NCBI GenBank assembly: GCA_020249465.1
Contig: JADCFP010000124.1
Span: forward strand, 1-47,554
Direction of reading: 5' to 3'
Length of the DNA stretch: 47,554 bases
Source of the DNA: Roseomonas sp.
GTDB lineage: Bacteria; Pseudomonadota; Alphaproteobacteria; Acetobacterales; Acetobacteraceae
Position 1 is the first letter of the stretch; every line of letters begins with the position of its first letter. This document shows positions 1-9,438 of this stretch, one piece after another. The notes under the pieces were generated by a model that worked only from the letters and a program-made list of their open reading frames with translations, made no database searches and was not told the origin of the DNA. The position numbers were made by a program, and so were the translations under genes.

Positions 1-548
1 ACCGCAGCGCCAATCATGGCGGTGATCAGCGCCGTGCCCAGATTGGGCTGCTTCAGGATCAAGCCAACCGGCACCAGCACCATCAGCGCGGGCGGGATCA
101 GGAATAGCGGATTGCCCATGCGTTCCCAGGAAGCGCGATGAAACCAGGCCGCCAAGCCCAAAGCCAGCATGATCTTCATCAGCTCAGAGGGCTGCAATTG
201 TACCGGCCCGATATCCAGCCAACGCTGCGCCCCCTTGCCGACATTGCCGTGAAACAGAACCAGCACCAGCAGGCCGAGTGCGAAGGCATAGCCCACCCAG
301 GCGAAGCGGAGGATGATCCTGATATCAATGAAGGCGATGCTCAGCATGATCACCAGACAAAAGCCAAAGCGCAGCGCGTGCTTCTGCGCATAGGCATCCG
401 GGTTGCCGCTGCCCGCAGTCCACAGCGCGACATAGCCAATCGCGGCAATACCGCCGAGCAGCAGCACAAATAGCCATGGCACGCGCCAAAGTTTGGAAAC
501 CAAGCCAGCGCCGCGGCTTTCCGTGAGGAGTCGGCGTTCGAAAATCAT
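1..548 (-). CDS. rodA: RodA/MrdB rod-shape glycosyltransferase, 3' end off window
   Basis: SEDS-family integral membrane peptidoglycan glycosyltransferase that works with PBP2 in the elongasome. The 182 visible codons start MIFERRLLTE and contain several hydrophobic segments; the stretch LKQPNLGTAL matches the conserved RodA loop (LKQPDLGTAL in many homologues). The start ATG (548-546) overlaps the mrdA stop in an ATGA, so translation is probably coupled to mrdA. The C-terminal half lies beyond the left edge, so completeness cannot be judged. Confidence 0.93.
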   Translation of the reverse strand, partial: MIFERRLLTESRGAGLVSKLWRVPWLFVLLLGGIAAIGYVALWTAGSGNPDAYAQKHALRFGFCLVIMLSIAFIDIRIILRFAWVGYAFALGLLVLVLFHGNVGKGAQRWLDIGPVQLQPSELMKIMLALGLAAWFHRASWERMGNPLFLIPPALMVLVPVGLILKQPNLGTALITAMIGAA

Positions 549-2452
549 CGGCCAAGCTCCGCCACGCGCGGATCACGCGGCTGGGGCGTGATGGGCAGGC
601 GCTGGAAGGCCTCCACCAGAATATCGCGCGCCAAGGGTGCGGCGGCGCCCGATCCGCTGGTGCCGTGTTCCACAATTACCGAAAGGGCGAAGACTGGGTT
701 GTCATAGGGCGCATAGGCGACAAACAGGGCATGCGGGCGCCATTCGCGCGGCAGGGTCGCGACATTAAAACCCCTTTCCCGCTGTTCGCGCGAGACGCGC
801 CTGACCTGCGTCGTGCCGGTCTTGCCCGCCATGACGCCCAATTGGCCGGGCAGCCGCGCTGCCCCCGCCGTGCCGCCGCCATTCACGACCGCCCACATGG
901 CTTCGCGCACCACGCGCATATCGGCTTCCGGAATGCCGAGGGATGGCCAATCTTCTGGCCTGCTGCCGCGCACCGGCTGGCCGGCAATGGCGCGTGTCAG
1001 ATGCGGTTGCACGGCGCGCCCGGTGGCAAGCCGCGCGGTCATGACGGCAAGGGAAAGCGGCGTCAGCTGATAAAAGCCCTGGCCAATGCCATGCACAATC
1101 GTATCGCCGATATTCCAGTGATGGCCCTGCGCCTGGCGCCAAGCGCGTGTTGGCACCAGCCCGCGGCGCGTGCCGGGCAATTCAATGTCCAGATCAACGC
1201 CAAGCCCGAAGCGATGCGACATGGCGGCGATGCGATCCATGCCCGTACGCCGCGCCATTTCATAGAAATAGACATCGCAACTCAGTGATATGGCAGTGCG
1301 CATATTCATGCCGCCATGGCCGCTTTGCTTGTGGCAATGGAAGCGATTATCGCCAAAGTCGAAATGGCCGGGGCAATGGACGATATCGCCCGGCCGGCAG
1401 ACCTTGGCTTCCAGCGCCGCCAAGGCAACCACCATCTTGAAAGTGGACCCTGGCGCATAAAGCCCATTTGTCGCGCGATTGATCAGCGGTGTGGAACGCG
1501 ATGCTGTCCATTGCCGCCATTGTGCCGCGCTGACGCCGGAATTGAAGATATTGGGATCGAAGGAGGGCTTGGTCGCCATGGCAAGCACTTCGCCATTGCG
1601 TGCATCCAGCAATACTGCCGTGGTGCCTTCATCAATCTTGTTGCGAATGGCCTTTTGCAGCCCGGTATCAACGGAAATCTGCACATCCTGACCAGGAATG
1701 CCCTCACGCCGATCCAATTCGCGGATCACGCGGCCAAGCGCATTGACTTCAACCTGCACCGCGCCGGCGCGGCCGCGCAGCACACGGTCATGGAAACGCT
1801 CCAAACCTGCGCGGCCAACGCGCATGCCGGGCAGGTTGACGATACCCTCATCGCCCGCTTCCTGTTCGGTGGGTGTGCCGACATAGCCAAGCACATGCGC
1901 CAGATGTTCCGTTTCGGGATAGATGCGCGTGGTCCCCATATCCACCGAAACACCAGGCAGATCGGGCGCATTCACTTCAATCGCCGCCATTTCCTCCCAG
2001 CTCAGGAATTCGCGCAGGATCACGGGGACAAAGCGGCGATTGCGGCGAATGTCGCGTTCAATCCGCGCCTTTTCATGGTCCTGCAATGGCACAATGCGGG
2101 AGAAGGTTTCGATGGTGGCGGTGACATCCGCCGTTTGTTCCGCAACCAGCAGCGCGCGCCAATTCAACCGATTGCCCGCCACCACTTCACCGCGCCGATC
2201 CAGAATGCGCCCGCGTGGCGGCGCGAAAAGCCTGGCGCTGACGCGGTTTTCTTCAGCGAGTGTGGCGTAGCGCCGGCCTTCTTCAATCTGCAAGCGATAA
2301 AGCCGATGGCCAAGAAAGCCGAGCGCGCCCAATTGCACCGCACCAAGAAAGGCAGCGCGGCGCGTGAAAATGGTGCGGCGGCGTTCTTCTTCCCGCTTGA
2401 TATTGGTATTGGCGCCAAAGCCGGCAGGGCGCCGTCCGGGCCAGAGCTTCAT
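545..2452 (-). CDS. mrdA: Penicillin-binding protein 2, elongasome transpeptidase
   Basis: Cross-links lateral-wall peptidoglycan in the periplasm as partner of RodA. The 635-residue product has a basic cytoplasmic tail, one transmembrane anchor near residues 33-50, a PBP dimerisation domain, and a transpeptidase domain with SxxK at S336-TF-K339, an S-C-D motif at 391-393 in the SxN position, and KTG at 544-546. Length is normal for PBP2. The start ATG overlaps the mreD stop by 4 bp and the stop overlaps the rodA start by 4 bp, so mreD-mrdA-rodA are probably translated together. PBP3/FtsI is excluded by the gene neighbourhood. Confidence 0.96.
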   Translation of the reverse strand: MKLWPGRRPAGFGANTNIKREEERRRTIFTRRAAFLGAVQLGALGFLGHRLYRLQIEEGRRYATLAEENRVSARLFAPPRGRILDRRGEVVAGNRLNWRALLVAEQTADVTATIETFSRIVPLQDHEKARIERDIRRNRRFVPVILREFLSWEEMAAIEVNAPDLPGVSVDMGTTRIYPETEHLAHVLGYVGTPTEQEAGDEGIVNLPGMRVGRAGLERFHDRVLRGRAGAVQVEVNALGRVIRELDRREGIPGQDVQISVDTGLQKAIRNKIDEGTTAVLLDARNGEVLAMATKPSFDPNIFNSGVSAAQWRQWTASRSTPLINRATNGLYAPGSTFKMVVALAALEAKVCRPGDIVHCPGHFDFGDNRFHCHKQSGHGGMNMRTAISLSCDVYFYEMARRTGMDRIAAMSHRFGLGVDLDIELPGTRRGLVPTRAWRQAQGHHWNIGDTIVHGIGQGFYQLTPLSLAVMTARLATGRAVQPHLTRAIAGQPVRGSRPEDWPSLGIPEADMRVVREAMWAVVNGGGTAGAARLPGQLGVMAGKTGTTQVRRVSREQRERGFNVATLPREWRPHALFVAYAPYDNPVFALSVIVEHGTSGSGAAAPLARDILVEAFQRLPITPQPRDPRVAELGR

Positions 2453-3012
2453 GGAAGATTCTCCGCCCGGCGCATGGCTTCATGCGCGCGCGAAAGCAGA
2501 ATGGCGATGGGCGGATAAAGCCCTGCCGTCAGTAGCAGCGTGTGGAAAATAGGCTGCCAGGGCGGCAAGGTCAGCTGTAGCAGTGCGGTGAACCCCCAGG
2601 CGAGCAGCGTGGCACCCAGGGCGCCGACACAAAAACAAAGCCACACCAGGAAGAAACCTTGCCGCGCCAGCCAGAAGCGCAGCCGCATCGCCGCGCCATG
2701 CAAGGCGAGCAGGGCGATGATGTGAACCCCAAGCGGCGCCATGGTCAGCAGATCAATCAGCAACCCAAGCACGAAGACCATGGGTGGCGCCATGCCGGCT
2801 GGGCGAAACACGGTCCAGAAGGCGACCGAGGGCATGGCGAGCGCAAAGGCCAGTGCCGGCAAGCTGGTAGGTGTGGCCGAGAGGATCAGCACCACCGCCG
2901 TTGAAAGTAACGGAAAGGCCAGGCGCAGCAGCGCTTCAAGCCGCCGCGCCAAATCCTGCGGCGGTTCCGGGCGCCCGGGCGGCGGCGCGCGGAGTTTTGG
3001 TGCAAGGCTCAT
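2449..3012 (-). CDS. mreD: MreD rod shape-determining membrane protein
   Basis: Small polytopic inner-membrane protein (187 residues) of the MreBCD complex. A Pro/Arg-rich cytoplasmic N-terminus is followed by about five hydrophobic segments. MreD is poorly conserved, so the name rests mainly on size, membrane topology and position between mreC and mrdA, which is the canonical order. It starts 9 bp after mreC and overlaps mrdA by 4 bp. Confidence 0.9.
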   Translation of the reverse strand: MSLAPKLRAPPPGRPEPPQDLARRLEALLRLAFPLLSTAVVLILSATPTSLPALAFALAMPSVAFWTVFRPAGMAPPMVFVLGLLIDLLTMAPLGVHIIALLALHGAAMRLRFWLARQGFFLVWLCFCVGALGATLLAWGFTALLQLTLPPWQPIFHTLLLTAGLYPPIAILLSRAHEAMRRAENLP

Positions 3013-3021
3013 GGCCTGGGT

Positions 3022-3888
3022 TCAACGCCGAGACGCGCGCGGTTCCGGGCGCGCCACCGCTTCCGGCGGCAGAATCCCCGAAAGACCAAAATCGAATAGC
3101 CGCACCATTTCCAGATTATCGAGCCGCGCGAAAAGCTCCACTTCCAAGGAGCCTTGCTGGTTGCGCCGCACCACGCCGACCGGCAGGCCGGCCGGGAAGG
3201 CATTGGCCTGGGCGCTGGTGACGACCCTTTCACCCTCCTGCGGAATGACCCCTTCCGGCCAATGCGCAAGGCGCGGGCGCGCGCCATTGGTACCGGCCAT
3301 CACCGCGCGCGCGCGGCTGGCTTCCAGCGTGACTGGCACACGGCTGTTCATATCGGTTGCCAGCAACACGCGGGCGGAACGTGAGCCCACTTCTGTAACA
3401 CGGCCTACAAAGCCGCGTTCATCCAGCGCAACCTGTCCCTTGCGGATGGCATGTTGCGGCGGGATGGCCAGCAGCACGGCGCGCGCATAGGTACCGCCGC
3501 CATCCGCCACCACGCGGGCGGCGTGGAAATTGGGTGCGCCTTCCGGCAAGAAGCCAAGCTGGCGGCGCAGCAGCGTATTCTCCGCCTCAAGCCCCAGTGC
3601 CGCCGCATGCCAGCGGCGCAGACGCTCATTTTCCTCACGCAGCCTTGCATTGTCGCTGCGCAGTGTCGCGAGGCTCTGGATTTCTTCGATCGCTTCCTCA
3701 ACCGCGTTTACCGGCTGGGAAATCGCTGCATAAATCGGCGTCAGCGCATCAGAAAGCGTATTGCGCAGCCGTTCAACGAGCACCGTATCCGCCTTGCCCA
3801 GCAGCATCACCCCAAAGGCCACGGCAATCATGATCGGCAGCGAAAGCCGCGCCAATGCCTGCCGTAGAGGGATACTGAGCCTGATCAC
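3022..3888 (-). CDS. mreC: MreC rod shape-determining periplasmic scaffold
   Basis: Bitopic protein that links cytoplasmic MreB to the periplasmic PBP2-RodA machinery. The 288-residue sequence has a transmembrane segment near residues 16-34, a helical coiled-coil-like stretch (about 65-105, rich in Leu, Arg and Glu), then a beta-rich C-terminal domain containing GFVGRVTEVG and VPVTLEASRARAVMAGTNGA-type segments typical of MreC. It lies 22 bp downstream of mreB and 9 bp upstream of mreD. Confidence 0.94.
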   Translation of the reverse strand: MIRLSIPLRQALARLSLPIMIAVAFGVMLLGKADTVLVERLRNTLSDALTPIYAAISQPVNAVEEAIEEIQSLATLRSDNARLREENERLRRWHAAALGLEAENTLLRRQLGFLPEGAPNFHAARVVADGGGTYARAVLLAIPPQHAIRKGQVALDERGFVGRVTEVGSRSARVLLATDMNSRVPVTLEASRARAVMAGTNGARPRLAHWPEGVIPQEGERVVTSAQANAFPAGLPVGVVRRNQQGSLEVELFARLDNLEMVRLFDFGLSGILPPEAVARPEPRASRR

Positions 3889-3910
3889 GCGACGCTGCCC
3901 TTTGATCCTT

Positions 3911-5044
<1,134 letters not shown>

Positions 5045-5084
5045 TTACCCCCCCTGGCCCTGATCCTCAAGCCGTAATCCCCGG

Positions 5085-5100
5085 GCGCCGCCCCCGGCGC
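5085..5100 (-). terminator. Short GC hairpin directly after leuA
   Basis: GCGCCG and CGGCGC arms around a 4-nt loop begin 1-2 bp after the leuA stop codon (minus strand). There is no T-run after it, so intrinsic termination is uncertain. A second imperfect hairpin (CCAGGG/CCCTGG) lies further towards mreB. Confidence 0.3.
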
Positions 5101-5101
5101 T

Positions 5102-6682
5102 TCAGGCCCGCAGCACCGCCGGCGGTTCGGTACGCTCGCGCTTGACCAAAAGCTTGTTCAGCGCATGCACATAGGCCCGGGCCGAGGCGACAATGGTATC
5201 CGTATCCGCCCCCTGGCCATCCACCAGCTTGCCGGCTTCTTCCAGCCGCACGGTCACCCGCGCCTGGGCATCCGTGCCGCCGGTGACGGATTGCACGGCA
5301 TAGAGCTTGAGGTTGACTTCATGCGGGAAGGCCTGGCGCAGCGCATTGAAGGTGGCATCCACCGCGCCATCGCCAGCCGCCACACCTTCGCGCCTTTCGC
5401 CATCCACTTCGAGCGCGATGGAGGCCGTCGGCCGGGTATTCATCCCCGTCGCGACCGTGAGTGCCACCAGCTTCAGCCTATCATTCTGGCGCACCACCTC
5501 ATCATCCACCAGCGCCACAATATCTTCATCGTAAACCACCTTCTTCCGGTCCGCGAGGTCCTTGAAGCGGCGGAAGGCGTCGTTCAATTGATTGTCGCCG
5601 ATCTCATAACCCATGGCCTTCAGCTTATCGCGGAAGGCAGCGCGGCCGGAATGCTTGCCCATCACCAGCGAAGATGTGGACCAGCCGACAGATTCCGGCG
5701 TCATGATTTCATAGGTGGATTTGTCCTTCAGCACGCCATCCTGATGGATGCCCGATTCATGGGCAAAGGCATTGCGACCCACAATCGCCTTATTGGGCTG
5801 CACATCAAAACCCGTAATGGTCGCCAGCAGCCGGCTGGTCTTCAGGATATTCTGCGTCACAATCCCATTCGAAACCGGGATCGCATCCGCGCGCGTGCGC
5901 AGCGCCATCACCACTTCTTCGATCGAGGCATTGCCCGCACGTTCGCCAATGCCATTGATGGTGGCTTCAATCTGGCGCACGCCGGCACGAATGGCCGCCA
6001 GCGTATTCGCCACCGCCAGGCCCAAATCATTATGATTATGCGCGGACAGGATCACCTGATCCGCCCCCGGCACGCGTTCCCGCACCATGGTGAAAATGCG
6101 CGTCATATCCTCAGGCAGCGCATAACCGACCGTATCCGGGATATTGATGGTGGTGGCCCCCGCCTTGATGGCGGCTTCCACACAACGGCACAGAAAATCC
6201 GGGTCCGTCCGCGTGCCATCTTCCGCCGACCATTCCACATCATCCGTGTGTTGGCGGGCGAGGCCCACGCTGCTGGTCACCAATTCCAGCACCTGTTCCG
6301 GTTCAAGTCGCAGCTTGACCCGCATATGCAAGGGACTGGTCGAGACAAAAGTATGAATGCGCTTGCGCGCCGCCGGCTTCACCGCCTCAGCCGCCCGCAG
6401 AATATCGGCGGGCGCGGTGCGCGACAGGCCGCAAACCACCGGCCCATCCTTGGCAAAACGCTGCGCAATGGACAGCACACTTTCAAAATCCCCGGGCGAG
6501 GCAATGGGGAAGCCCGCTTCCATCACATCAATCCCCAACTCCGCCAGCGCTTCCGCCATGCGGAGCTTTTCCTGGAGGTTCATGGAAAAACCAGGGGATT
6601 GTTCACCATCGCGGAGCGTGGTGTCGAACATGATGATGCGGTTATCGGCGAGCTTGCCGAAAGACGGATGATTTATGGCCAT
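5102..6682 (-). CDS. leuA: 2-isopropylmalate synthase
   Basis: Condenses acetyl-CoA with 2-ketoisovalerate, the first committed step of leucine synthesis. The 526-residue product matches the long LeuA type: DTTLRDGEQSPG at residues 20-31 (metal and substrate loop), SAHNHNDLG carrying the metal-binding HxH, a linker, then the C-terminal regulatory domain where leucine feedback binds. ATG 6682 is preferred over an upstream in-frame TTG at 6703 because GAGGAA lies 9 nt before it. A leader ORF with clustered leucine codons and hairpins lie upstream, so transcription attenuation by leucine supply is likely. Confidence 0.97.
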   Translation of the reverse strand: MAINHPSFGKLADNRIIMFDTTLRDGEQSPGFSMNLQEKLRMAEALAELGIDVMEAGFPIASPGDFESVLSIAQRFAKDGPVVCGLSRTAPADILRAAEAVKPAARKRIHTFVSTSPLHMRVKLRLEPEQVLELVTSSVGLARQHTDDVEWSAEDGTRTDPDFLCRCVEAAIKAGATTINIPDTVGYALPEDMTRIFTMVRERVPGADQVILSAHNHNDLGLAVANTLAAIRAGVRQIEATINGIGERAGNASIEEVVMALRTRADAIPVSNGIVTQNILKTSRLLATITGFDVQPNKAIVGRNAFAHESGIHQDGVLKDKSTYEIMTPESVGWSTSSLVMGKHSGRAAFRDKLKAMGYEIGDNQLNDAFRRFKDLADRKKVVYDEDIVALVDDEVVRQNDRLKLVALTVATGMNTRPTASIALEVDGERREGVAAGDGAVDATFNALRQAFPHEVNLKLYAVQSVTGGTDAQARVTVRLEEAGKLVDGQGADTDTIVASARAYVHALNKLLVKRERTEPPAVLRA

Positions 6683-6733
6683 GATGAGGAATTCCTCGGG
6701 CAATCAATGGGTTGCGTGGTAGGATAAAGGCTT

Positions 6734-6782
6734 CCCCTGAACGATGCCCGCCGCGCGCGGCAGGCTTTTACGCCCAGGGGCG
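6734..6782 (-). promoter_or_regulatory. Probable leucine attenuator structures
   Basis: Between the leader ORF and leuA several mutually exclusive pairings are visible on the minus strand: CGCC/GGCG around the leader stop (6771-6782), an 8-bp stem with one G-U pair and a CGCG loop (6746-6765), and CCCCTG (6775-6780) with CAGGGG (6734-6739), which would enclose the second hairpin and exclude the first. This resembles attenuator logic, but no long U-run follows the GC hairpin, so whether it acts by termination or otherwise is open. Confidence 0.5.
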
Positions 6783-6869
6783 GATAAGTCGAAGCCCAAG
6801 TAGCGCGCAGGCGGGAAGGGGGGCGAAAACCCCATAATCCAGGCCGAAGCGACGCGAAACCTCACGCAT
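6768..6869 (-). CDS. leuL: Leucine-rich leader peptide of leuA
   Basis: A 33-residue ORF, ATG 6869 to TAA 6768, ends 85 bp before leuA. It contains six leucines. Four of them fall in six consecutive codons (the LLGLRL segment) and are written CTA, CTT, CTT, CTT, codons that look uncommon in the surrounding CTG/CTC-rich genes. The codon cluster sits just ahead of the hairpins, as ribosome-stalling control codons should. No Shine-Dalgarno precedes the ATG; a promoter-like pair places the transcription start at or next to the A of ATG, so the peptide may be translated from a leaderless mRNA. Known parallel: the S. meliloti trpL leader is leaderless. Expression is inferred. Confidence 0.65.
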   Translation of the reverse strand: MREVSRRFGLDYGVFAPLPACALLGLRLIRPWA

Positions 6870-6876
6870 GTGAGGG

Positions 6877-6906
6877 AGAATAGGGGGGAAGGGAGAGGGA
6901 AGGCAA
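6877..6906 (-). promoter_or_regulatory. Putative promoter of the leu leader
   Basis: TTGCCT (6906-6901) and TATTCT (6882-6877) are spaced by 18 nt on the minus strand, each matching sigma-70 consensus at 4 of 6 positions. Seven nt after the -10 box comes the A of the leader ATG, the distance expected for a +1 site. Confidence 0.45.
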
Positions 6907-6935
6907 GGGGTTTGTGGGGGAGGGGTGGGTTGGTT

Positions 6936-7010
6936 CAAGGTCAGAGAGTGCTTTGCCCTCCCTGAAACCCACCCACCAAAGGCCCGAGGCCTTTGGAAAC
7001 CATGACTTGG
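6936..7010 (-). repeat. 75-bp dispersed double-hairpin repeat, copy 1
   Basis: It matches 11746-11820 at 73 of 75 positions by eye. It begins immediately after the accC stop codon (reading the minus strand). It contains a perfect 9-bp stem CCAAAGGCC/GGCCTTTGG with a CGA loop (6976-6996) and a second hairpin (6942-6964) that is weakened here by two base changes. It may serve as a terminator or an RNA-processing element for accC. Confidence 0.8.
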
Positions 7011-8369
7011 TTAGCCCGCCGCGTCACTATTCCTATCCGCGACAAACCGCTCCAGCCAATGGATCGTATAATCCCCATCCTGGAATTCGGGGGCTTCCAT
7101 CACGGCCTGATGCAGCGGCAAGGTTGTCTTGATACCCGCCACAACCATTTCACCCAAAGCACGCCGCATGCGGCCAATCGCTTCCACCCGCGTCGGCGCA
7201 TGCACAATCAGCTTGGCCACCAGGCTGTCATAATGCGGCGGCACCACATAGCCGGAATAAAGCGCACTATCCACGCGCACCCCAAGCCCGCCCGGCGCGT
7301 GATACGTCGTCACCTTGCCGGGATTGGGCGCGAAGGTCTCAGGGTCTTCCGCGGTGATGCGGCATTCAATCGCATGTCCATAGAAGCGGATATCCTTCTG
7401 GCCATAGCCAAGCGCCTCACCAGCGGCGATGCGGATCTGTTCCTTCACCAGGTCAATGCCGCAGACCATCTCGGTCACCGGGTGTTCAACCTGTAGCCGC
7501 GTATTCATCTCAATGAAGGCGAATTGCCCATCCTGCCACAGGAACTCCAAAGTGCCGGCATTGCGATAGCCAAGTTTTGATAGCCCTGCGGTCACGGTCG
7601 CACCCAAGGCATCGCGCGCTGCGGCATCAAGCGCTGGGCTGCCTGCTTCTTCCACCAGCTTCTGATGGCGCCGCTGCAAGGAACAATCACGCTCCCCGAA
7701 ATGCACCACATTGCCATGCGTATCCGCCAGCACCTGCAATTCGATATGGCGCGGCCGATCGAGGTATTTTTCCAGATAGACACTGTCATCACCAAAGGCC
7801 GCCTTGGCTTCGGTGCGCGCGACACTCCAGGCTTCCTCAAGCTCATCAGCGCTGCGGGCTACCTTCATGCCGCGCCCACCACCGCCGGCGGCGGCCTTGA
7901 TCAGCACGGGGTATTTCACGGCTTCGGCCACTTCGCGCGCCTGTTCCAGGGTCTCCAGCGCGCCCATGGAACCTGGCACCAGAGGCACGCCAAGGCTCCG
8001 CATCGCATCCTTCGCCGCGATCTTGTCGCCCATCATGCGGATATGCTCGGGCGCGGGGCCAATGAATTTCAGCCCATGCGCTTCCACCATTTCGGCAAAG
8101 CGCGCATTTTCCGAAAGGAACCCATAGCCGGGATGGATCGCATCCGCGCCCGTCACCATGGCGGCCGAAATCACCGCCGCCATGTTCAAATAGGAATCAC
8201 GCGCCGGCGGCGGGCCAATGCACACGCTTTCATCGGCAAAGCGCACATGCATCGCGGTGGCATCAGCGGTGGAATGCACCGCGACTGTCCGAATGCCCAT
8301 TTCCTGACACGCCCGATGGACGCGCAGCGCAATCTCACCCCGATTGGCGATCAGCACCTTACCGAACAT
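7011..8369 (-). CDS. accC: Biotin carboxylase subunit of acetyl-CoA carboxylase
   Basis: ATP-grasp enzyme that carboxylates biotin on AccB, feeding malonyl-CoA synthesis. The 452-residue sequence starts MFGKVLIANRGEIALRV, and has the glycine-rich ATP loop KAAAGGGGRGMK, the EKYLDRPRHIELQVLAD segment, and the catalytic FIEMNTRLQVEHPVTE motif. The GTG at 8378 is also in frame, but ATG 8369 has the better-placed GGGGG and matches the family N-terminus. It lies 27 bp downstream of accB in the classical aroQ-accB-accC operon; a dispersed repeat begins at the stop codon. Confidence 0.97.
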   Translation of the reverse strand: MFGKVLIANRGEIALRVHRACQEMGIRTVAVHSTADATAMHVRFADESVCIGPPPARDSYLNMAAVISAAMVTGADAIHPGYGFLSENARFAEMVEAHGLKFIGPAPEHIRMMGDKIAAKDAMRSLGVPLVPGSMGALETLEQAREVAEAVKYPVLIKAAAGGGGRGMKVARSADELEEAWSVARTEAKAAFGDDSVYLEKYLDRPRHIELQVLADTHGNVVHFGERDCSLQRRHQKLVEEAGSPALDAAARDALGATVTAGLSKLGYRNAGTLEFLWQDGQFAFIEMNTRLQVEHPVTEMVCGIDLVKEQIRIAAGEALGYGQKDIRFYGHAIECRITAEDPETFAPNPGKVTTYHAPGGLGVRVDSALYSGYVVPPHYDSLVAKLIVHAPTRVEAIGRMRRALGEMVVAGIKTTLPLHQAVMEAPEFQDGDYTIHWLERFVADRNSDAAG

Positions 8370-8396
8370 GGCATGCACCCCCGGCCGAGCGCGCCA

Positions 8397-8876
8397 TTAC
8401 TCGACAATCATCAGCGGTTCGCCGAATTCCACCGGCATGCCGCTTTCCACCAGAATGCGCGTTACCGTGCCGGCGCGCGGCGCCTTGATCTGGTTATAGG
8501 TCTTCATCGCCTCAATCAGCATCAGGGTCTGGCCCTGCGTCACCTTGCTGCCAATGGTGACGAAAGGGGCCGAGGTCGGTTCGGGCGAGAGATAAGCAAC
8601 GCCCACCATGGGGCTGTTCACCGCGCCCGGATGGTCCGCATCCACCTCAGCGGCGGGCGCTGCGGGTGCGGGCACGGCGGCAGCAGCCGGGGCGGCAGAA
8701 GGCGCGGCATGGGCAGCGGCGGCCACCGGCATCGCCATCGGCGCCACCGTCACCTGGCGCACCAGCTTGACCCGCATGTCATTGTCAACCAGCTCAATCT
8801 CGGTCAGGTCGCTCTCGCGCAGGATTTGCGCCAATTCCCGGATCGTCGCCGGGTCGAATTGCAGGTCCTTGGTCAT
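8397..8876 (-). CDS. accB: Biotin carboxyl carrier protein (BCCP)
   Basis: Carries the biotin that shuttles CO2 between AccC and the carboxyltransferase. It has 159 residues: a helical N-terminal part, an Ala/Pro-rich flexible linker (about 45-80), and a C-terminal biotinyl domain with the biotinylation site EAMKTYNQI, lysine 125. TY replaces the more common MM or LM after the lysine. The start overlaps the aroQ stop by 4 bp. Confidence 0.96.
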   Translation of the reverse strand: MTKDLQFDPATIRELAQILRESDLTEIELVDNDMRVKLVRQVTVAPMAMPVAAAAHAAPSAAPAAAAVPAPAAPAAEVDADHPGAVNSPMVGVAYLSPEPTSAPFVTIGSKVTQGQTLMLIEAMKTYNQIKAPRAGTVTRILVESGMPVEFGEPLMIVE

Positions 8877-9328
8877 GCTTCCTCATCCTGTGCGATCAGC
8901 CCCGCCATGGCGCGGATCGCCAGCGCATAGCCTTCAACGCCAAGCCCGCAAATCACGCCGGTCGCGGCCTTGGAGATGAAGCTGTGATGCCGGAATTCCT
9001 CCCGGCGATGGATATTCGTGATATGCACTTCAATCACCGGCACATCCACGGCAAGCAGCGCATCCATGACCGCGATGGAGGTGGTGGTATAGCCCGCCGG
9101 GTTCATGATGATGCCGGCAGCGCGCCCGCGGCATTCCTGCACCCAGGTCACCAATTCGCCTTCGCTATTGGTCTGGCGGAAATCAATGGCAAGGCCAAGC
9201 TGATCCGCCACTTCGGCGCAAAGCGCTTCCACATCATCCAGGGTGGCGGTGCCGTATTTCTCGGGCTCTCGCACGCCCAGCATGTTCAGATTGGGGCCGT
9301 TCAGCACGGCGATCAAAGGCGGGGTCAC
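8873..9328 (-). CDS. aroQ: Type II 3-dehydroquinate dehydratase
   Basis: Dehydrates 3-dehydroquinate in the shikimate pathway; dodecameric cytosolic family. The 151 residues contain NGPNLNMLGVREPEKYG with catalytic Tyr25, FRQTNSEGE, and EVHITNIHRREEFRHHS with the conserved Glu-x-His and Arg residues. The loop usually read as NPGAYTHTS is NPAGYTTTS here, so the conserved histidine is a threonine. It heads aroQ-accB-accC. About 110 bp separate it from divergent thiS, so both promoters must lie there. Confidence 0.94.
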   Translation of the reverse strand: MTPPLIAVLNGPNLNMLGVREPEKYGTATLDDVEALCAEVADQLGLAIDFRQTNSEGELVTWVQECRGRAAGIIMNPAGYTTTSIAVMDALLAVDVPVIEVHITNIHRREEFRHHSFISKAATGVICGLGVEGYALAIRAMAGLIAQDEEA

Positions 9329-9438
9329 GGCGCTTTCCTTGCGACTTCAGACAAGGATTTGCGCTAGCACGGGGGGTCCGAACCCGGCAAGCCGGGCGGG
9401 CGCTTGCCCTTCCGCCGCTGCCCCGCCACATTAATCCC

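Noticed and set aside
1316-2518. 400-codon plus-strand frame opposite mrdA
   Set aside because: Shadow of the PBP2 gene; no signal, domain or ribosome site.
9329-9438. TPP riboswitch ahead of thiS-thiG
   Set aside because: Two short hairpins are present but no CUGAGA or other conserved THI-box sequence could be found.
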